This document shows, in pieces, positions 48,927 through 62,349 of a DNA stretch of 64,000 bases. Both the position numbers and the translations under genes were made by a program. The stretch is from assembly GCA_021464415.1 (NCBI GenBank), contig CM038469.1:2086501-2150500 (forward strand), read 5' to 3'. Source of the DNA: Lonicera japonica (taxonomy: Eukaryota; Streptophyta; Magnoliopsida; Dipsacales; Caprifoliaceae). The notes under the pieces are model-generated. The model was not told where the DNA came from. It was given only the letters and a program-made list of their open reading frames with translations, and ran no database searches. Each line of letters starts with the position of its first letter. Within the stretch, counting starts at the first letter, position 1.

Positions 48927-49877
48927 CAGTGCCGGTCTTGAATTTTTCAGGGCCTAGGGCAAAAACAAAAATTAGGCCCTTATATATATTTAAACATAGT
49001 GATGAACTCGCTCTTATTTTTCAATCAAGATCTAACATATTCAAATTAACTAAAAATTTAACATTCAAGCCAAAAAATTGTATCGATTCAAACTTCAATA
49101 TTTAAAAATTTAGAATAAAAGTCTACAATATATAAACAATTACCTCTCCCTATCTTTTGAGATTGAGTTAATTCTTTTCTCTGTCTTTTTCTTTTTCTTT
49201 TTTGACTTCTAAATGGGTGTTTCTTAAGGAACATTGTTACTTGAAAACACTCAAACATAAACAATACAAGGAAAGCCAATGCAATTTTAATACTTCAAAG
49301 AATAAACAAAGAACAACATAACTTGGAATTTGAGAAATCCCCCTCCACGGAAACAAACTTGATATTTCCAAATTTGTAATCAATTAGAGCTTTTCTGCAA
49401 ATACACAGCATGAGTACACAAATCTACAAAAAAAATTAAAAAAAATGACATATTTTCCTTTTCAATTGATACTAAATCATAAAAAATTATCTTCAATTGA
49501 TATCACTGAATGAAAGCCCACACTTCGAATTTTTGGAATCTCCCCAATCTACCTACAGAAAATTTAATTTAGGGATTCACAACTCTATAGAGGATTCACG
49601 AATCACAACGAGCAGCTTAGTTAGATGAGGCTTAAGAGAGGATTTAAACTTTGTAGATGAAGAAGAAGAAGAAGTGACCTTGAGGACCGGAATGAGTGCA
49701 CAAAAACGTTCTCTCTTCTTGAGGAGCGGAACATACCATATCAGATCGTTTGTCTTTTTTTTTGCTTTTCAATATATTAAACAAGTTATTAGTTCTAATA
49801 ATCTAATATAATACTTACTCAAAAAAAATTGGGCCCAAGGCGGTTGCACTTATTACTCCTCTTCAGGGCCTGGCCTG
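48927..49877. mobile_element. Non-autonomous hAT element
   Basis: The left end CAGTGCCGGTCTTGAA and the reverse complement of the right end, CAGGCCAGGCCCTGAA, are similar inverted termini. Flanks CTAGGTGG (48919-48926) and CAAGGTGG (49878-49885) differ by one base in an 8-bp duplication. The adjoining subterminal texts AGGGCCTAGGGC and TTGGGCCCAAGG resemble the GGGGCCCC-type ends of the 17.2-kb hAT copy. Confidence 0.7.
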
Positions 49878-50009
49878 CAAGGTGGAACTGCCACAGTACA
49901 ACAATGGGCTACGAATATGTTATATATAGGTGATGCACATGTTATTAAATAAGAGATGAAAGCGCTAGTAATCAATGTGTAAAATCATTTTCTCGGACAA
50001 AACCTTTAA

Positions 50010-50240
50010 TAGTACTACTTTTTTTAATACCAATACCCTGTGCTAAATTATTGGGATATCATTAATTAATACCATGAGTTCTGTATATAATAATTTTGAT
50101 AACAAAATAAATAAAAAAAATAAAAAAAATCAATCAATCACATATATGGTATTAAATTATAGCAAAATTAAAGTTAGTACAATCAGGAATCAAACAAGGT
50201 ATTATAAAAAAGTGGTATTAATAATCACACTTTTAATACC
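50010..50240. mobile_element. Degraded Tourist-like MITE, relative of 11912-12518
   Basis: GAATCAAACAAGGTATTATA and AAGTGGTATTAATAATC are shared with the right half of the element at 11912-12518, and AATACCAATACCCTGT with its left half. The termini are worn. A partial, deleted re-copy of 49964-50170 follows at about 50288-50410 (CGCTAGTAATCAATGTGTA, then CAATCAATCACATATATG). Confidence 0.6.
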
Positions 50241-50670
50241 ACCCATTATCTGAAAAAAAAAATTGGTTTTGCTTCTCTATAATTATTCGCTAGTAATCAA
50301 TGTGTAGGACAAAACCTTCTACTTTTTGTGCTAAATTATTCATTAAGAATATAATAATATAATAAATAAATCAATCAATCAATCACATATATGCAAAATT
50401 AACAATCAGGAAGCACACCCACCCATTATCTCAAATCCACACGATATAAAGTGATGAACCAGAGAGAGGAGGCTTCACTCATTCAAGGTATGATGATTGA
50501 ACTACAGCAAAATATACCCCAAAATTTTTGACCAAATACAGCCAGGTCAAAAGCAGTTGAAGTTACATGATACAGCATACATACATATACGCACAGAGAA
50601 AGACAATATTAATCTGTTCAAGATACAGCCATTGGATATGTGAACTAGAAATGAATAATACTCTACGAAT

Positions 50671-53600
50671 CTAAAAAGTATTCTGAGGATTAACCCTCCT
50701 CCTTGGTTCTCGCCTGTAATGAGGAGTTTCATCTATCGTCCTCCTCAAATATTCAACAAAAGGCTGTGGTGTTCTAGGAGACTGTCCATTCACAACAGTA
50801 GGGCTGCTACGATCCGGTGTAACAGGCCCAACAGCAATTGGAGTGGCAGGAGCAATGGTTGGCTGTGATCTATCAGGTCTGTCTAGGACATATATGAAAA
50901 GAGCTACTGTCAATACCAAAACCGCTAAACAGCCTACTACAACAGCCCATAATGTAAAATTGGGTTTTGTTGCTATTACTCCTCTCTCCCCAGGTTCATA
51001 ATTCACATCAATTTCCATTCTCTGACCGTTAGCTGGAAGCGTAATTACAACTTTATCCCTGAATCTCTTTGCTCCAAGAACTCTGAACTCGTACTCCACA
51101 CGCCCTCCAATCCCGTAATCTTCTCTATGGACGGGCATGATCATTAGTAGATCCCGTTCTGACCAGTGAACTTCAACATCTGTATTCCCAACAATAGTTA
51201 CGATGCTTTTGTTTGAATGCGGGGTCATATTTAACTGCAACAAATTCTTGCCCATTTCCAAAACGGAAAACCCCCCAACAAAAAGAGCAGATGCGGATCC
51301 AGAAATATGGTTGAGTCCTCTCACCGAAGCATTAATAGAAACAGATACATCTTGTCTCATGTTTTTGGACTTGGGAATGGAACGTACTAAGTGCTCTGGT
51401 GAGTAAGGGAAGAAAAGGCAATATGAATTACCAGTTTCAAGATCCCTCCATGGTTTTGCATACCCGACAAAAGGTGGGTCCACCCCACAATCATACTGGA
51501 TTACTGTTCCATCTCCATCGTTATAAGCATCATTGAATTTCACGGAGAAGGCATATCCTTTTGCTGGAAAAGGAGTATTTGTTAGGGTCTCTCTCGGAGC
51601 ATCAACTGACACGATACTCCCCTTTAACACAGTCACCGCCGTCTGCAGTTTCAAATTTGTACCCTCAAAGATAACATGGGTAGTACCTTCCCCAGTGGCT
51701 TCAGCTTTCCCTGATAGCAAGTCTATGGACACAACACTTGAATTGGCACTGGACCATTGGCCCAATACTAGATCATTTATACCTTCTATACTGAAATTAA
51801 CACAACTTCCTAGGTGAAGGACTGGATTCTGAGGATACAAATGAGTACCAACCGAAATCAAAAAATAGTCTGCCTTTTGGGGGTCACTACTGAAAGATAT
51901 TTGAACCAGAGCTTTGCCATGGTGCATTGCCTTGAGATGGATATTACCATTACCATTGAGCGAGTCATTAATGGAGACAACATCAGCGTAGTTAGTTTCA
52001 GCATCAAAGAGAACAACGTTATAAGCCTCGAGGAAAGCATTTCCCAGAGCATCATGGTAGTTTATCCCAACATCTAGTTCAGCACCAACAGCAAGATTGA
52101 TTTTGTGAAAGGGAAGAAGAGCCTTGGCGATTATTCTAACTTGAGCAATCTCAGCAACCCTTACACAAGATGCAACCTCAGTTCTACCAGTTATCCTATC
52201 TTTTGCCTGAATGCAAGCAAGATTAGTACCCTCCCGCGTTTTTATCCTAGCACCATCAATGGATACAGCATCTTTTTGTGCCTCTTCATTCTTTCCACCC
52301 CATTCTCTCAATAAAGAATAAGCAATAGTTCCTTTCCGACTTTGAGGATCCCCTTGGCTGCTGTACGAATTTGAAGATAAAGGCAAAAGATTTGACGTGG
52401 TATAGTAAGGAGGTAGGAGCCAAGTCATGGATGCTCCAAGAGCAAGGGGAAGATCGGGCACCACCAACAAAGACAGTGATGCATTGTACAACCTTGACAG
52501 CGAAAACGAACCAGAGGAATTAAAATCACAAGAAAACGAAACTGCAACCTTTGTCCTGCCAGCAGATCTTCCATACAACATTTGAATAAACCCTAGGTCC
52601 TGCTCAGAGTAGCCAGTGGATGGGATTTCTGCCCCTTGGAAAGTCAACAGCTCTTCATCCTCAATGTTCCACTTGTAATTATTGCAGAGCTCATAAAAGG
52701 AAAACAAATTACCCTCAGACAAAGAAGGAAATATTGGCATCTCACAACCAACAGCAAGCTGCTCGCTCTGTACTTTCAGTATCGCTGAAGAAGGGACCCC
52801 AACTTTAACGCTGCCATATGCCTGACAAATCACTGTATCTCCATTTCCGTATATTTTGGCAACTACAGTTGTGTTCCCCGGTGCAATTGCAGAAAGTCTT
52901 CCCAAACTTTTGTGAATCACTGCAGTTTCATTGTTTATACTCGCATACTCGACATATGAACCAACCGTGGGGCCTCCTTTAACTGTAAGCACATAGGAGG
53001 CACCTGGTACAAGGAAAATAACTCCAGGATGTAAGGTTGGTGGGGCATAGACTTCTACCCTAATAGGTTGACTCAATATCTCATGCCCAGATTGCTGTCT
53101 AGCGCTGAGATAAAGAGTTGTAAACCCAAGATTTCTAGCCCGGATAACGAAATTTGGTGCCTCAACATATCCATCAACAGTAGTTGGGTTATCAAAATTG
53201 TCTACGAGCTCAACTATATGGTCCTCAATATGCACACGAATATTCATGTAGATGTACTGAGAGGAGTCAAAAGTATTTCCACCGATATCTCCAGCCAGAA
53301 GACCAATAGAGTGAGAACTTCCTTCCATAAGGCTTATCTCTTCCCCAGAAGTGATCTTAATCCATTCCACATCTGCAACTTGAACCACAGCGGAAGCAGC
53401 AAGTCGAGGAGTGAGCCCAATATCATAAACTGTCACAAGCGCTGTCCCCAAACCTCTAGGAGACACCACCAGTTGCGAGCACTGTGATCCTGGTGGGGAC
53501 TGAATAACTTCTACAATTTGAGTATCATTCACCACAGAATCCAGAAAACAACTGCCTCCAGTAATTGAGATGTTTAACTTGGCATCTGGGCAAAAAAATA

Positions 53601-56600
53601 ACAAGTTGAACTCTGGACTGACTCTTAAAGTATAAACAAGCTGTAAACGTATAGCATCTGTAAGAACACTTTCGGAACTTTCGAATGGTGTAACTGAATT
53701 CTGACCCTTCATGGTACCAGTGAACCCAACAACGGTAGCACGAACAATGCACAATCCTGATGAATTTTGCAAAACAAGAAACCTCTCCCAACTAGATTTG
53801 GTTCGACCCCGAGTAGAGGCATCATCCCAATCCGCAAATCCATCACAATTGCTAGTTTCCCACTCCACATGGAGAGAAGACGAGTTTGCATAAGCCTTTC
53901 CAGAATCACTAATGCCAACTGCAGATAATCGAATAGTGCGTCCATTAGCCACCGTAATTGGCGTGGCACGAATTCGCCCTAAACTGCGATCAGCTTGAGT
54001 TGCCGCCCATATAGCTTCAGGTGCATTAACAGCTTCATCAGCTATTACCACAATTGAGGAAGGGAAGTTACAAGTAACCAAGATTGTCACCGATGCTTCA
54101 ACATGAGCAGGAAAGTGATCACCAAATAAAGTCAGTTTGAAGGTTCCCAATTTTCGGCATAAAATTCTGAATGGTCTACCATAGCTAGTAGTAGACATTT
54201 GATGTACAAGAACTCCGTCTTTAAGATTGGTATGCTCTTCATTTATAATATCAACAGGTTCAATAATAAACTTGAAGCCTTTTTCCCGTGGTTCTGGACC
54301 ACCACGAAGTACGACATCTATATGTGTACCAGGGGCAAGATACAAGGAATTTATAGGTTCCAACTGATTATGAGCTTCAGCGTGAGCCAAATCGAACCAG
54401 TAACCACCAAATTGGTTTCCATCTCCTGTCTGATGCACGACGAGTGGTAAAAATGCTTCAATATGAGAGGATGCTTTTAAAACGAGAGGTCTGGCAACAG
54501 AATGATCGAAGGACTGATATTCTTTAGTCAGCGTTGCATGTAGCATAGTCCGGCCACTGCTAGAAGCATATACACGGGTCCATCCACATGGAGGACCGTA
54601 TAATGCTTTATAGTCCTCAGAAATTACAGGACCTTCCGAGAGAATGGTTTCCATTGTTGCATTGACAACCACAAAAGAGTCGTTCCCAGTCTTCCACCTT
54701 ATGGAGGAACTAAAAGCATCACAACTATAGAAGGTGGCACCAGTTGATGCTTTCAAGGACACAGAAGCTGCAAGATGTGAACCCACAACAGTCTCTACAG
54801 GAAAGTGTGGCAGCATAACCATAGAAGTAGGTATTATAACTTCAATTACCACCTCATCATAATTGAATGAATCAAAGATGGACACCACTTTGATAGTAGC
54901 TTTGCCAGGCCTTTTTGCCTGGACAATCCCAGTAGCAGATACAGACACAGAAGCCATATCAGAAGAAAACCATTTATAATCACTGACTGCTATTGCACAA
55001 CCTCCTGTGGCCCTTAGCTCCACCTCCTGGTAGACATCGGGGGCCCAGGGAAGGAGAATATTTTGATATTCATATCTTATGTCCTTGCTAATCTTGACTT
55101 CATTGCAGACCATGACTTCTTGCACAATCTTAAGAACCTCCTTTGTTTCATCATGTCCACTACTATAAGCTAAAGTTGCTGTAAGTTTTCCCAGTCCATA
55201 TGAAGTTGCTTTCAAGATTTTACAATTCCACCACCCATGTTTGGCAGCAATACCATCAGAAACGGAGAAAGTATTCCAGTATTCAGACTGGTCATGCAAC
55301 TTAACATCATCAGTTTCTGTAATATAGATTTCTTGGACTCCTGGTCCTTGTGAGAAAACCTTCACGTTAATAAGATATTGTCTGCCAGAAACTACATACC
55401 AACGTGAGACAGATGGGATAGGTGTTAGTCCCTCTACCGGATCACCAGAAAGAGACAGAGGTAACATGTATAAAGATAAAGTATCTGGCTGGACAACATG
55501 GAGAGATGACATTTGTAAGTGTCCAGGAACCCTGGTGTCTTCAACAGTGATAATTGTTACCCCCAAGCTCAGTGCAGAAGCTTTACCCATTGTTCTGTCC
55601 ACCTGAGCAACGGAAGAATTCAAAACAGACCATTGGTGAAAGGGAGATGGTAAAGTCACCACTTGAGGAATATTTGCACGAATTACTTTTAGAGTATAAG
55701 GGACAACGGCACCAATAAGGACAAAAACAGGAGAGGGAGGATCAAGGGACATGGCTTCTGCTACTGTCAACACAATCTTATCTGCCATGTGCTCATAAAG
55801 GGGCTCGAGCAAATGAACAGATACATTCTCATGACCAATTTCGGTGCCTTTCACTACATATAGGTCAGAATATACACCGCTATCCTCAAGCCTTATTTGG
55901 ATATCTAGGTCACCACACAAGCCACCACAGTCACTCAGGGGAGAGTCCTTCAAAGGAACATGGACAAGGTGATGAGGCAATCCATCAGTTTCAGGCATCA
56001 GATGCCACATAAATTGTAAGCCCACTAATGACGAAAACACATTTTCTGCAATCAAACCAAATAGACAAAAAAATTTGACCAGATCAAATATCAAATATGA
56101 ATACACACAAAATGGAAAGTTAAAGGAACAGGGAATTAAGTGATGACTAGACAAAATATACTACGAGACATGAAAATTCAAATATAAGATGAACAAGTAG
56201 TGAACAGTTTTGCAACCTGAGATATATCGTCCTCACAGTCACGTATATAACTGTAGCCTCTATGAACTGAGGCATAGCTAGCCTCAAATTTAATCCCTTT
56301 CTTTTCTTTCATTTTTCTGTCATTCGCTGTATACGGTAACCCTCCTTCCCATCCCTGTCAGATTCACATACAACTCTTCCCTCTCCTACACAGTACCCCC
56401 AGTTTTCTACACAATTTTAGCCTTAGTTTAGCTCCTTTCCAGAGCATTTTACCTGCTCTGGCAGCCAACCATTTTCTCTCCAGTGACTTGCTCTTTGCCT
56501 CTTGCCCTTTTCTTTATATGGGCTTTCCTTTCCAGCAAGAAGCTTTCATATTTTTTCATGTTTTAGTGTTTATTAGTCTTTTCACATTTTTTTTCATGGT

Positions 56601-59600
56601 TGGTGTTTATTAGTCCTTTCACAAACTTTTTTATGCAAAAAGATATGTTGGGGAAAACTAATTGGCCATTTACAAGTCATGATCTACTTCACATACAATT
56701 GTGATCCACTTTAAGCCTTATTTAAGTTTTTGATAATTCACTTAAATTACTTGACAATTGGCAGTTTACTGAAGGTTGAATGTCAACAGGATAGTGGAAT
56801 AAACATAATCTGCTAACATTAAAATGTATACAATTTTGCAAGAACATTTATCTCCCCATCCCATACCCACTAATATTTTACTAAAATGTGACCATTTAAA
56901 TAATGTTGGGAAGAAAATGGTATACGCCAGTACATAACAGGTAAAGCCAATAATTTCTCAACAAAAGATGAAATGAAATTGTCCTAAAAATTTGGCTGAT
57001 GTGCACTAGACCCTGTTTCTCATTTGACCCGAACTTCGTTCCACTACGGGAGAAACCCTTTTCATGGTTCAATACAAGGTCGGTACAAAGCATATTGGAA
57101 AGTTTGATATTCGTCAGTTTAAGTATGCAAATGCAATTGCCAAATCAGATTATAGAACTCTAACGCTAGGCTCTACCAACTTGAAAGAGCTACTGCACTT
57201 GATTCCCTAAACATTGATCTATTCCATAGTCCCAATAACAGTTTTTTTTCCCTGATAAGCAAATAAATTACTTATTTATCAAGAAAAAATCAAAACTAAT
57301 AATGAGATGAATAATGTATTCCTTCTCATGTTGAAGCCAATCTTGATTCCGGCTAGTGATAAAGAAGAGCACAAATGAGCTGATTGTGTATTGATATGGT
57401 GAAATGTACCAGTCCACTGTGTTATTGTAGAATTGCAAGCATGTTGCTAACCATAACAGTAGAAAAATAAGACGAGAATTAAAAAATGAAAGGTCTAGAA
57501 AATAAGTAGGCATGCCATGTTGTTTGGGTTAGCCATGTTTATCACCAAGAAGAAATGGGAAATCTAATGAATAAACATGTGATACAGATTAGCATAAGGA
57601 ATAAAAGTTTATGGAAAAATATTAATGAAATTTAAGAAAAATCAAGTATTGTGAATATCAAAATCATTTAAACATGAGGGAGACTAAATTACCAATCGAA
57701 ATAAAAGATAAGTGAAGCTAGATATAGGTAGAAGCTAGGAAAGTATAAAACTAGACTCTGGCAAAAAAAAAATTAGAAAAAAAAAAGGTAAAAGGAAAAA
57801 AACTCGGATTAAATATGTGAATTAAGCTCTAAATAATCACAGTTGTTCCTCGTAATAATAAAAGCTATAAAGTACAACACTCTTGAAATATTCAAGTGAA
57901 TATTACCTATTTAAAACAAAAGTAAATATTAGCATATCAGAAATACCTTCACTGTCAAAAGCCCGGACACGAAGAGTAGCAAGCCCATCTAGGTCAAGTT
58001 TGATAGAGTTATGAAATATCTGGATCCTGGAGAAGTTATCGATGTAAACTTTGCAACGAATTACCATCCCAGTGTGTACATCAGTAGCATAAACAGCAGT
58101 CTCTTTTCGACCACTATAAGGGGCAATTGACTTCAAGTGGGCACTCGTTGAGCAATGACTACTTATATTGTACTCAGGCAGAACAGCCAAAATATCATGA
58201 TGATCCCACGACCTACCAAAAAATGATATTATCTTTAAAAACCAGAGAAGTCAAAAAATTAACTAATTACTAAGGCTCTGTTTGATAACAACATGGAAAA
58301 TGAAAAAGAAAAACAATTGATTTGTGTGAGAAGTTCGAAAATAAGTTGAGGCATGTAATGAGATACTCTCCATCTCATGCTCATTTTTATGAGTAGAAGT
58401 CGTCCTACCTTCTTTATGTTTTGTGAAAAAAAAAAATTCTTCCTCACCCCACAAAGAAAAATTATCCATGGAAAAAGCGAAAAAGCAAGAAAACATCTCA
58501 CCACATGCCTCAACTTATTCTCCAACTTCTCACAAAAATCAATTGTTTTTCTTATCATATTCCATGTTATCAAATGGAGCCTAATAGGTGAAAAAGGAAA
58601 TCAAACCAAACATTTTAGAGAATATCAGGAAAAAGTGGCCTTATGATATGAAATTATTAAATGCCCTTTGGTCAAGCTCAGTTGACTTGGTCAAAACACA
58701 CAATCCATCCTCCATTTCTGAGTTGTTTTAGTCATTGAAAGCCTTCCCCATCCCCAGTAATCAAAGGCAAAAATTGGTAAGAGAAACATAATACACCAAC
58801 CCCTCTCTCCATTTCTATATAGCCTTCCCAATTCACAATAGTCAAAGCGAGCCGTTGGTAGGCCTGTCAATGGATCGGATTTGGATCGGATTAGGGTGAA
58901 AAAATTATCTGATCAGATTCGGATCGTATAATATTATGAATCACCAAAACATTGATCCATCTTCAAATTTGTTGGAATCAGATATATCTGATCTGACAAA
59001 AATTCTAGTTATCTAATAATGACTTCATAAATATATAAGAAATAGTAAAACTAACATAAAATTTAAGGCTAACAACCACCAAATTTCTTCCTTTATTGTA
59101 AAATGAAACTTATTTAATGCTATTCAAGCTATAGTTATTTTTTATAATTATAATAATATAAGGTGGGAAAAATAAATAATGATAAATTAATGCATATATG
59201 TGCGTCTTGGATCGGATCGACATATATCCATATCCGATTTGTTAATCAAAGGCCTAACAGATTCAAATTGGATTTGGATATACGGATCAGAAATCCCAAT
59301 CCATATCCGATTAAACGGATCAGATTCGAATTGGATTTGATCACAAATCTGATCCATCGACAAGCCTAGCCGTTGGTAACAGAATCATAATGCATTAACC
59401 CCTTGTGAATCTTCAAGTACATTAAGGAGACTATATTATACAATAAATATTACCATTGTGGTTGGCTACCACACCTAAATTCAATTCTCTTCAAACCTAA
59501 TTTGACATTAATATAGCACTATGAACAGCAATGCCTTTTTCCAGAAAAGCATCACAAAAGCCCTGGTTCGCCTCTTACTAGTTACAAGGTTAGTATTGTT

Positions 59601-60322
59601 GATTTGCCATTGATTCATTAATAAAACATTAATCAGCATCTTTTTGCTCAACATCAACTGAATGAACAATCCACCAACATCAACACACAATACAACTATT
59701 GCCTTCGTCATTCAACTCCACAAATTATTTCTCAATAAATGCCTTCTAAGCATGCGAGTTCAAGCTACTACACTAAATTAAGGAGGTTTTTTAGGTTTCG
59801 GTCCCTTAAATGAAAATTTAAAAATGATGCAGTTCACAACTTTTCTTCTTAAAAGGAAGCGATTTATCTTTAGTATCTGCCTTTGGCGAGCACTCAAGAT
59901 CATAGTATATGGTCGTAGTGTTTGTAGATAATGCGACACAGATATAGTAGATATTGTGAAGCAGATACTGTGCAGGGACAGCATCTTTTAAAAAAAAAGG
60001 TTTGAGGTCCGCATTATTAAATGTTCAAACTCAAGGCCCGGATCTAACTTTTTTTTCTCAATTACGTTGATATGAGCAAATTATCAGCTGTAAAAGCTCA
60101 GAGACATAATCAAAACAAAAACAGAGAAGAGAAGTAAGGTAGGTACCATTTGAAGCAACCATCACTTCCCTGAAGCCTGTACTCCACGGGGTAGGTCATC
60201 TTAGGAGGTAACAATATATTGACATCCGCTATGTGAGGACCTGAGACCGAATGCAACACCGCATGCGTCTCCACCACAAGAAGAACACAAGCAACCACCA
60301 ACAAATCGAACAAGCGTAACAT
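50671..60322 (-). CDS. GP210: Nuclear pore membrane glycoprotein GP210 (NUP210 homologue)
   Basis: Three minus-strand exons, 60322-60147, 58212-57947 and 56045-50671, join in phase (TG|G, then G|AA) to 1938 residues, close to the Arabidopsis protein. Residues 1-21 form a signal peptide ending ETHA. SGPHIADVNILLPPKM and SPYSGRKET-like blocks open the lumenal region, which continues as many Ig/BIG2-like beta domains (for example SVSATGIVQAKRPGKATIKV). One transmembrane helix lies at about 1847-1868, followed by a 70-residue pore-side tail ending RRTIDETPHYRREPRRR. It is a type I integral nucleoporin anchoring the pore in the nuclear envelope lumen. Almost the entire protein is encoded by one 5.4-kb exon. 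The two introns (about 1.9 kb each) carry MITEs. The gene looks intact. Confidence 0.95.
58274..58581. mobile_element. Tourist-like MITE in GP210 intron 1
   Basis: The left end GGCTCTGTTTGATAACA and the reverse complement of the right end, GGCTCCATTTGATAACA, are flanked by TAA at 58271-58273 and 58582-58584. A degraded relative (TTCGTTTGAGAACATAATGG ... GAAGTTGAAAAACAAG) occurs near 40700-40900. Confidence 0.8.
58859..59368. mobile_element. hAT-type MITE in GP210 intron 1
   Basis: The ends TAGGCCTGTCAATGGATC and the complement of TAGGCTTGTCGATGGATC are inverted, with a perfect 8-bp duplication GCCGTTGG at 58851-58858 and 59369-59376. The interior has repeated GGATCGGATT/GATCAGATTC units. It interrupts the second copy of a roughly 60-bp tandem duplication (AGCCTTCCC ... 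CACCAACCCC). Confidence 0.85.
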
Positions 60323-60584
60323 TTTTTTCAGGTAACAATGAACAATTACAGTATCATTATCATCAGTTTTTTAGGCGCATGAATTAGGGAATGAGTGAAA
60401 TTGAAAGAGGAAGAGAATTTGAGTGTCGTTGATGTGAGAGAGGACGAGGGAGTCAGGGGTGAGTAAAAAGTAAAAACCCTAGAACTAGGGTTTTGTTGAG
60501 GGTTTAGGGGAAGAGAGAGTTTAAGAAAGTGAGCTTGTTTTTAGTGGAGCACGTGTTGCTTTGGAGTTGCTTTAGCTGTTTTAA
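60323..60584. other. Promoter and leader of GP210
   Basis: Short region upstream of the minus-strand ATG. No clear TATA box was recognised on the minus strand. It contains ATTAGGGAATGAGTGA and a CACGTG-like CACGTGTTGC near 60551. Confidence 0.35.
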
Positions 60585-60984
60585 GGGCTTGTTTGGTTGC
60601 TTTCTTTTTTTTTTTTTTTCCTCAAAATTTTAAAAACTCAATTCAAAACCATCTCTACTTTCACACTTCCCAAAATTTATTTCACTATACTTTCTCTCTC
60701 TAAATTTTTTTTTAAAACGTTATAACTTTAAATTCAAAAATCAAAAAATAATAAAAAATATATATTTAAAACTTATTCATCGAGATCTATAAAATAAGAT
60801 CCATTGTGACTATTTTTTGAATTTTTTTATGCGTTTTTTTCATTGGTTGAAAAAAAGTCAAACAAAATCAAATTCACTTTTCAACATAAAAAGTAAAAAC
60901 TCTAACTCAAAACATTCAACCAAACACCAAATTTTTAAAAAATTATCTAGAAAACTTATCTAAAAACATTAACCAAACAAGCCC
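60585..60984. mobile_element. MITE upstream of GP210
   Basis: GGGCTTGTTTGGTTG at the left mirrors CCAAACAAGCCC at the right, with TTAA on both sides (60581-60584 and 60985-60988). The termini resemble PIF/Harbinger ends (G-rich then GTTTGGTT). Confidence 0.75.
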
Positions 60985-61128
60985 TTAACTTTTTTTATTT
61001 TCTCTCAAAATCAGTGAACGTCGATCGCGCGGATAAGTCATTGTTTTCAATTACCTTCTTTAAAAATATAAATAAATCATTTAAAATTTAAGATTCGCTT
61101 TTGCCAAATCTATGTACTTATTTCTCAA

Positions 61129-61634
61129 GGTGCGTTTGGTGGCCAGAACACGGGAGAGAATAAAATATATTTTTGTTATAAATAAATTGATGGTTTTATT
61201 TTGAAATAAATATGACATAAAAATTATTTTGAAATAATACAAAAATAAAGGTGTTTTTTAAAAAAATATTGCAATTATTGCACTGCAAAAATCATTTTTA
61301 ATTTATTAAAATTATCACAATTTAGGTGCTCTAAATCAATTTGTAGTGTTAGGAGTCAAAAACTTGAAAAAAAAAATAGCTATGTTGAGTTATTCACAAA
61401 AAATACATTAATTATATCTTATCTAGACTTTTAATCTAAATCGGAACCAAACGCAAGCTTATTTAATTATTATCCATTTGGTTTTAATCATATTCAATCA
61501 TGCATAATCATTATCTGATTGATTCATTTCCCATCCTATTTCACGTAATTCTCATCCGACAAATTCCAGCTCTTATCATTTTCAATCATTTTCTTATTCT
61601 ATTATATCTCCTTATTCGACGTGTTAAACGCACC
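61129..61634. mobile_element. MITE with 3-bp CAA duplication
   Basis: GGTGCGTTTGG at the left and CGCACC at the right (reverse complement GGTGCGTTTAAC) are flanked by CAA (61126-61128 and 61635-61637). The GTTTGG-type end suggests PIF/Harbinger origin. Confidence 0.65.
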
Positions 61635-61637
61635 CAA

Positions 61638-62349
61638 GAGAAAAAAAATCATTTAATGCAATAAGTAGGTAATTTGCAAACTTGATCACTCGGGGTGCCA
61701 AAATAGCGAAGATAGGAGCAGATGTTTTCACCCGTGACATACTTTCAATCTACAAAAGTCTCATTTTCATTCCCTTTCCACCCTTATTAACATTTGTTTC
61801 AAATTACGAGTTTATATTATGTTTTGAGATTTAAGCTCGCTTTTTTTTTTAAATAGAAAACACTAAAGCACATGTGATACGTGTGCACGCTTATTTTCTT
61901 TACATGTACATTATTTAATTTGAAATAAAAATATAAAACAAAGAAGAGTTTTGGTTTAGCGCATAAAACTCTACTTATCAACTCAAAGGTTGTAATTTTT
62001 TTTTCTTTCAAACCATATATATATATATATGTATTGTATTTTTAATAAAAATAACTGTGATAGAGACCAAAATTAGAAATTTACTAATTGGTATCATGAC
62101 CTCCACTTAAAAGTAGGGGGTGCTTTTCCATTTCTATATATGTCAATCAACATACGAAAATTATTGAGAAAAACAAATTTTGTTTCAATTCATTAGTTGC
62201 AATAAAATTAATGCATTTCTAAAAGTTGTAAAAATCAAGTATCAACTCTTAAGTCAATGCATATAAAATAAAAGATCCATTAATTGTTCATTTTTAACAA
62301 GATTTTGAATGCTTTGAACAAAGTTATTATTAATTCATAATAGTAGTTA
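61638..62349. other. AT-rich spacer between MITEs
   Basis: No gene or bounded element was recognised. It includes a short AT dinucleotide run near 62016-62030. Confidence 0.4.

Noticed and set aside
42605..50670. Whether kinase, hAT debris and GP210 form a functional cluster
   Set aside because: They are separated by kilobases of transposon DNA and their families act in unrelated processes.
54199..54450. Several 60-140 codon plus-strand frames opposite GP210
   Set aside because: Antisense shadows of the 5.4-kb GP210 exon with no recognisable motif.
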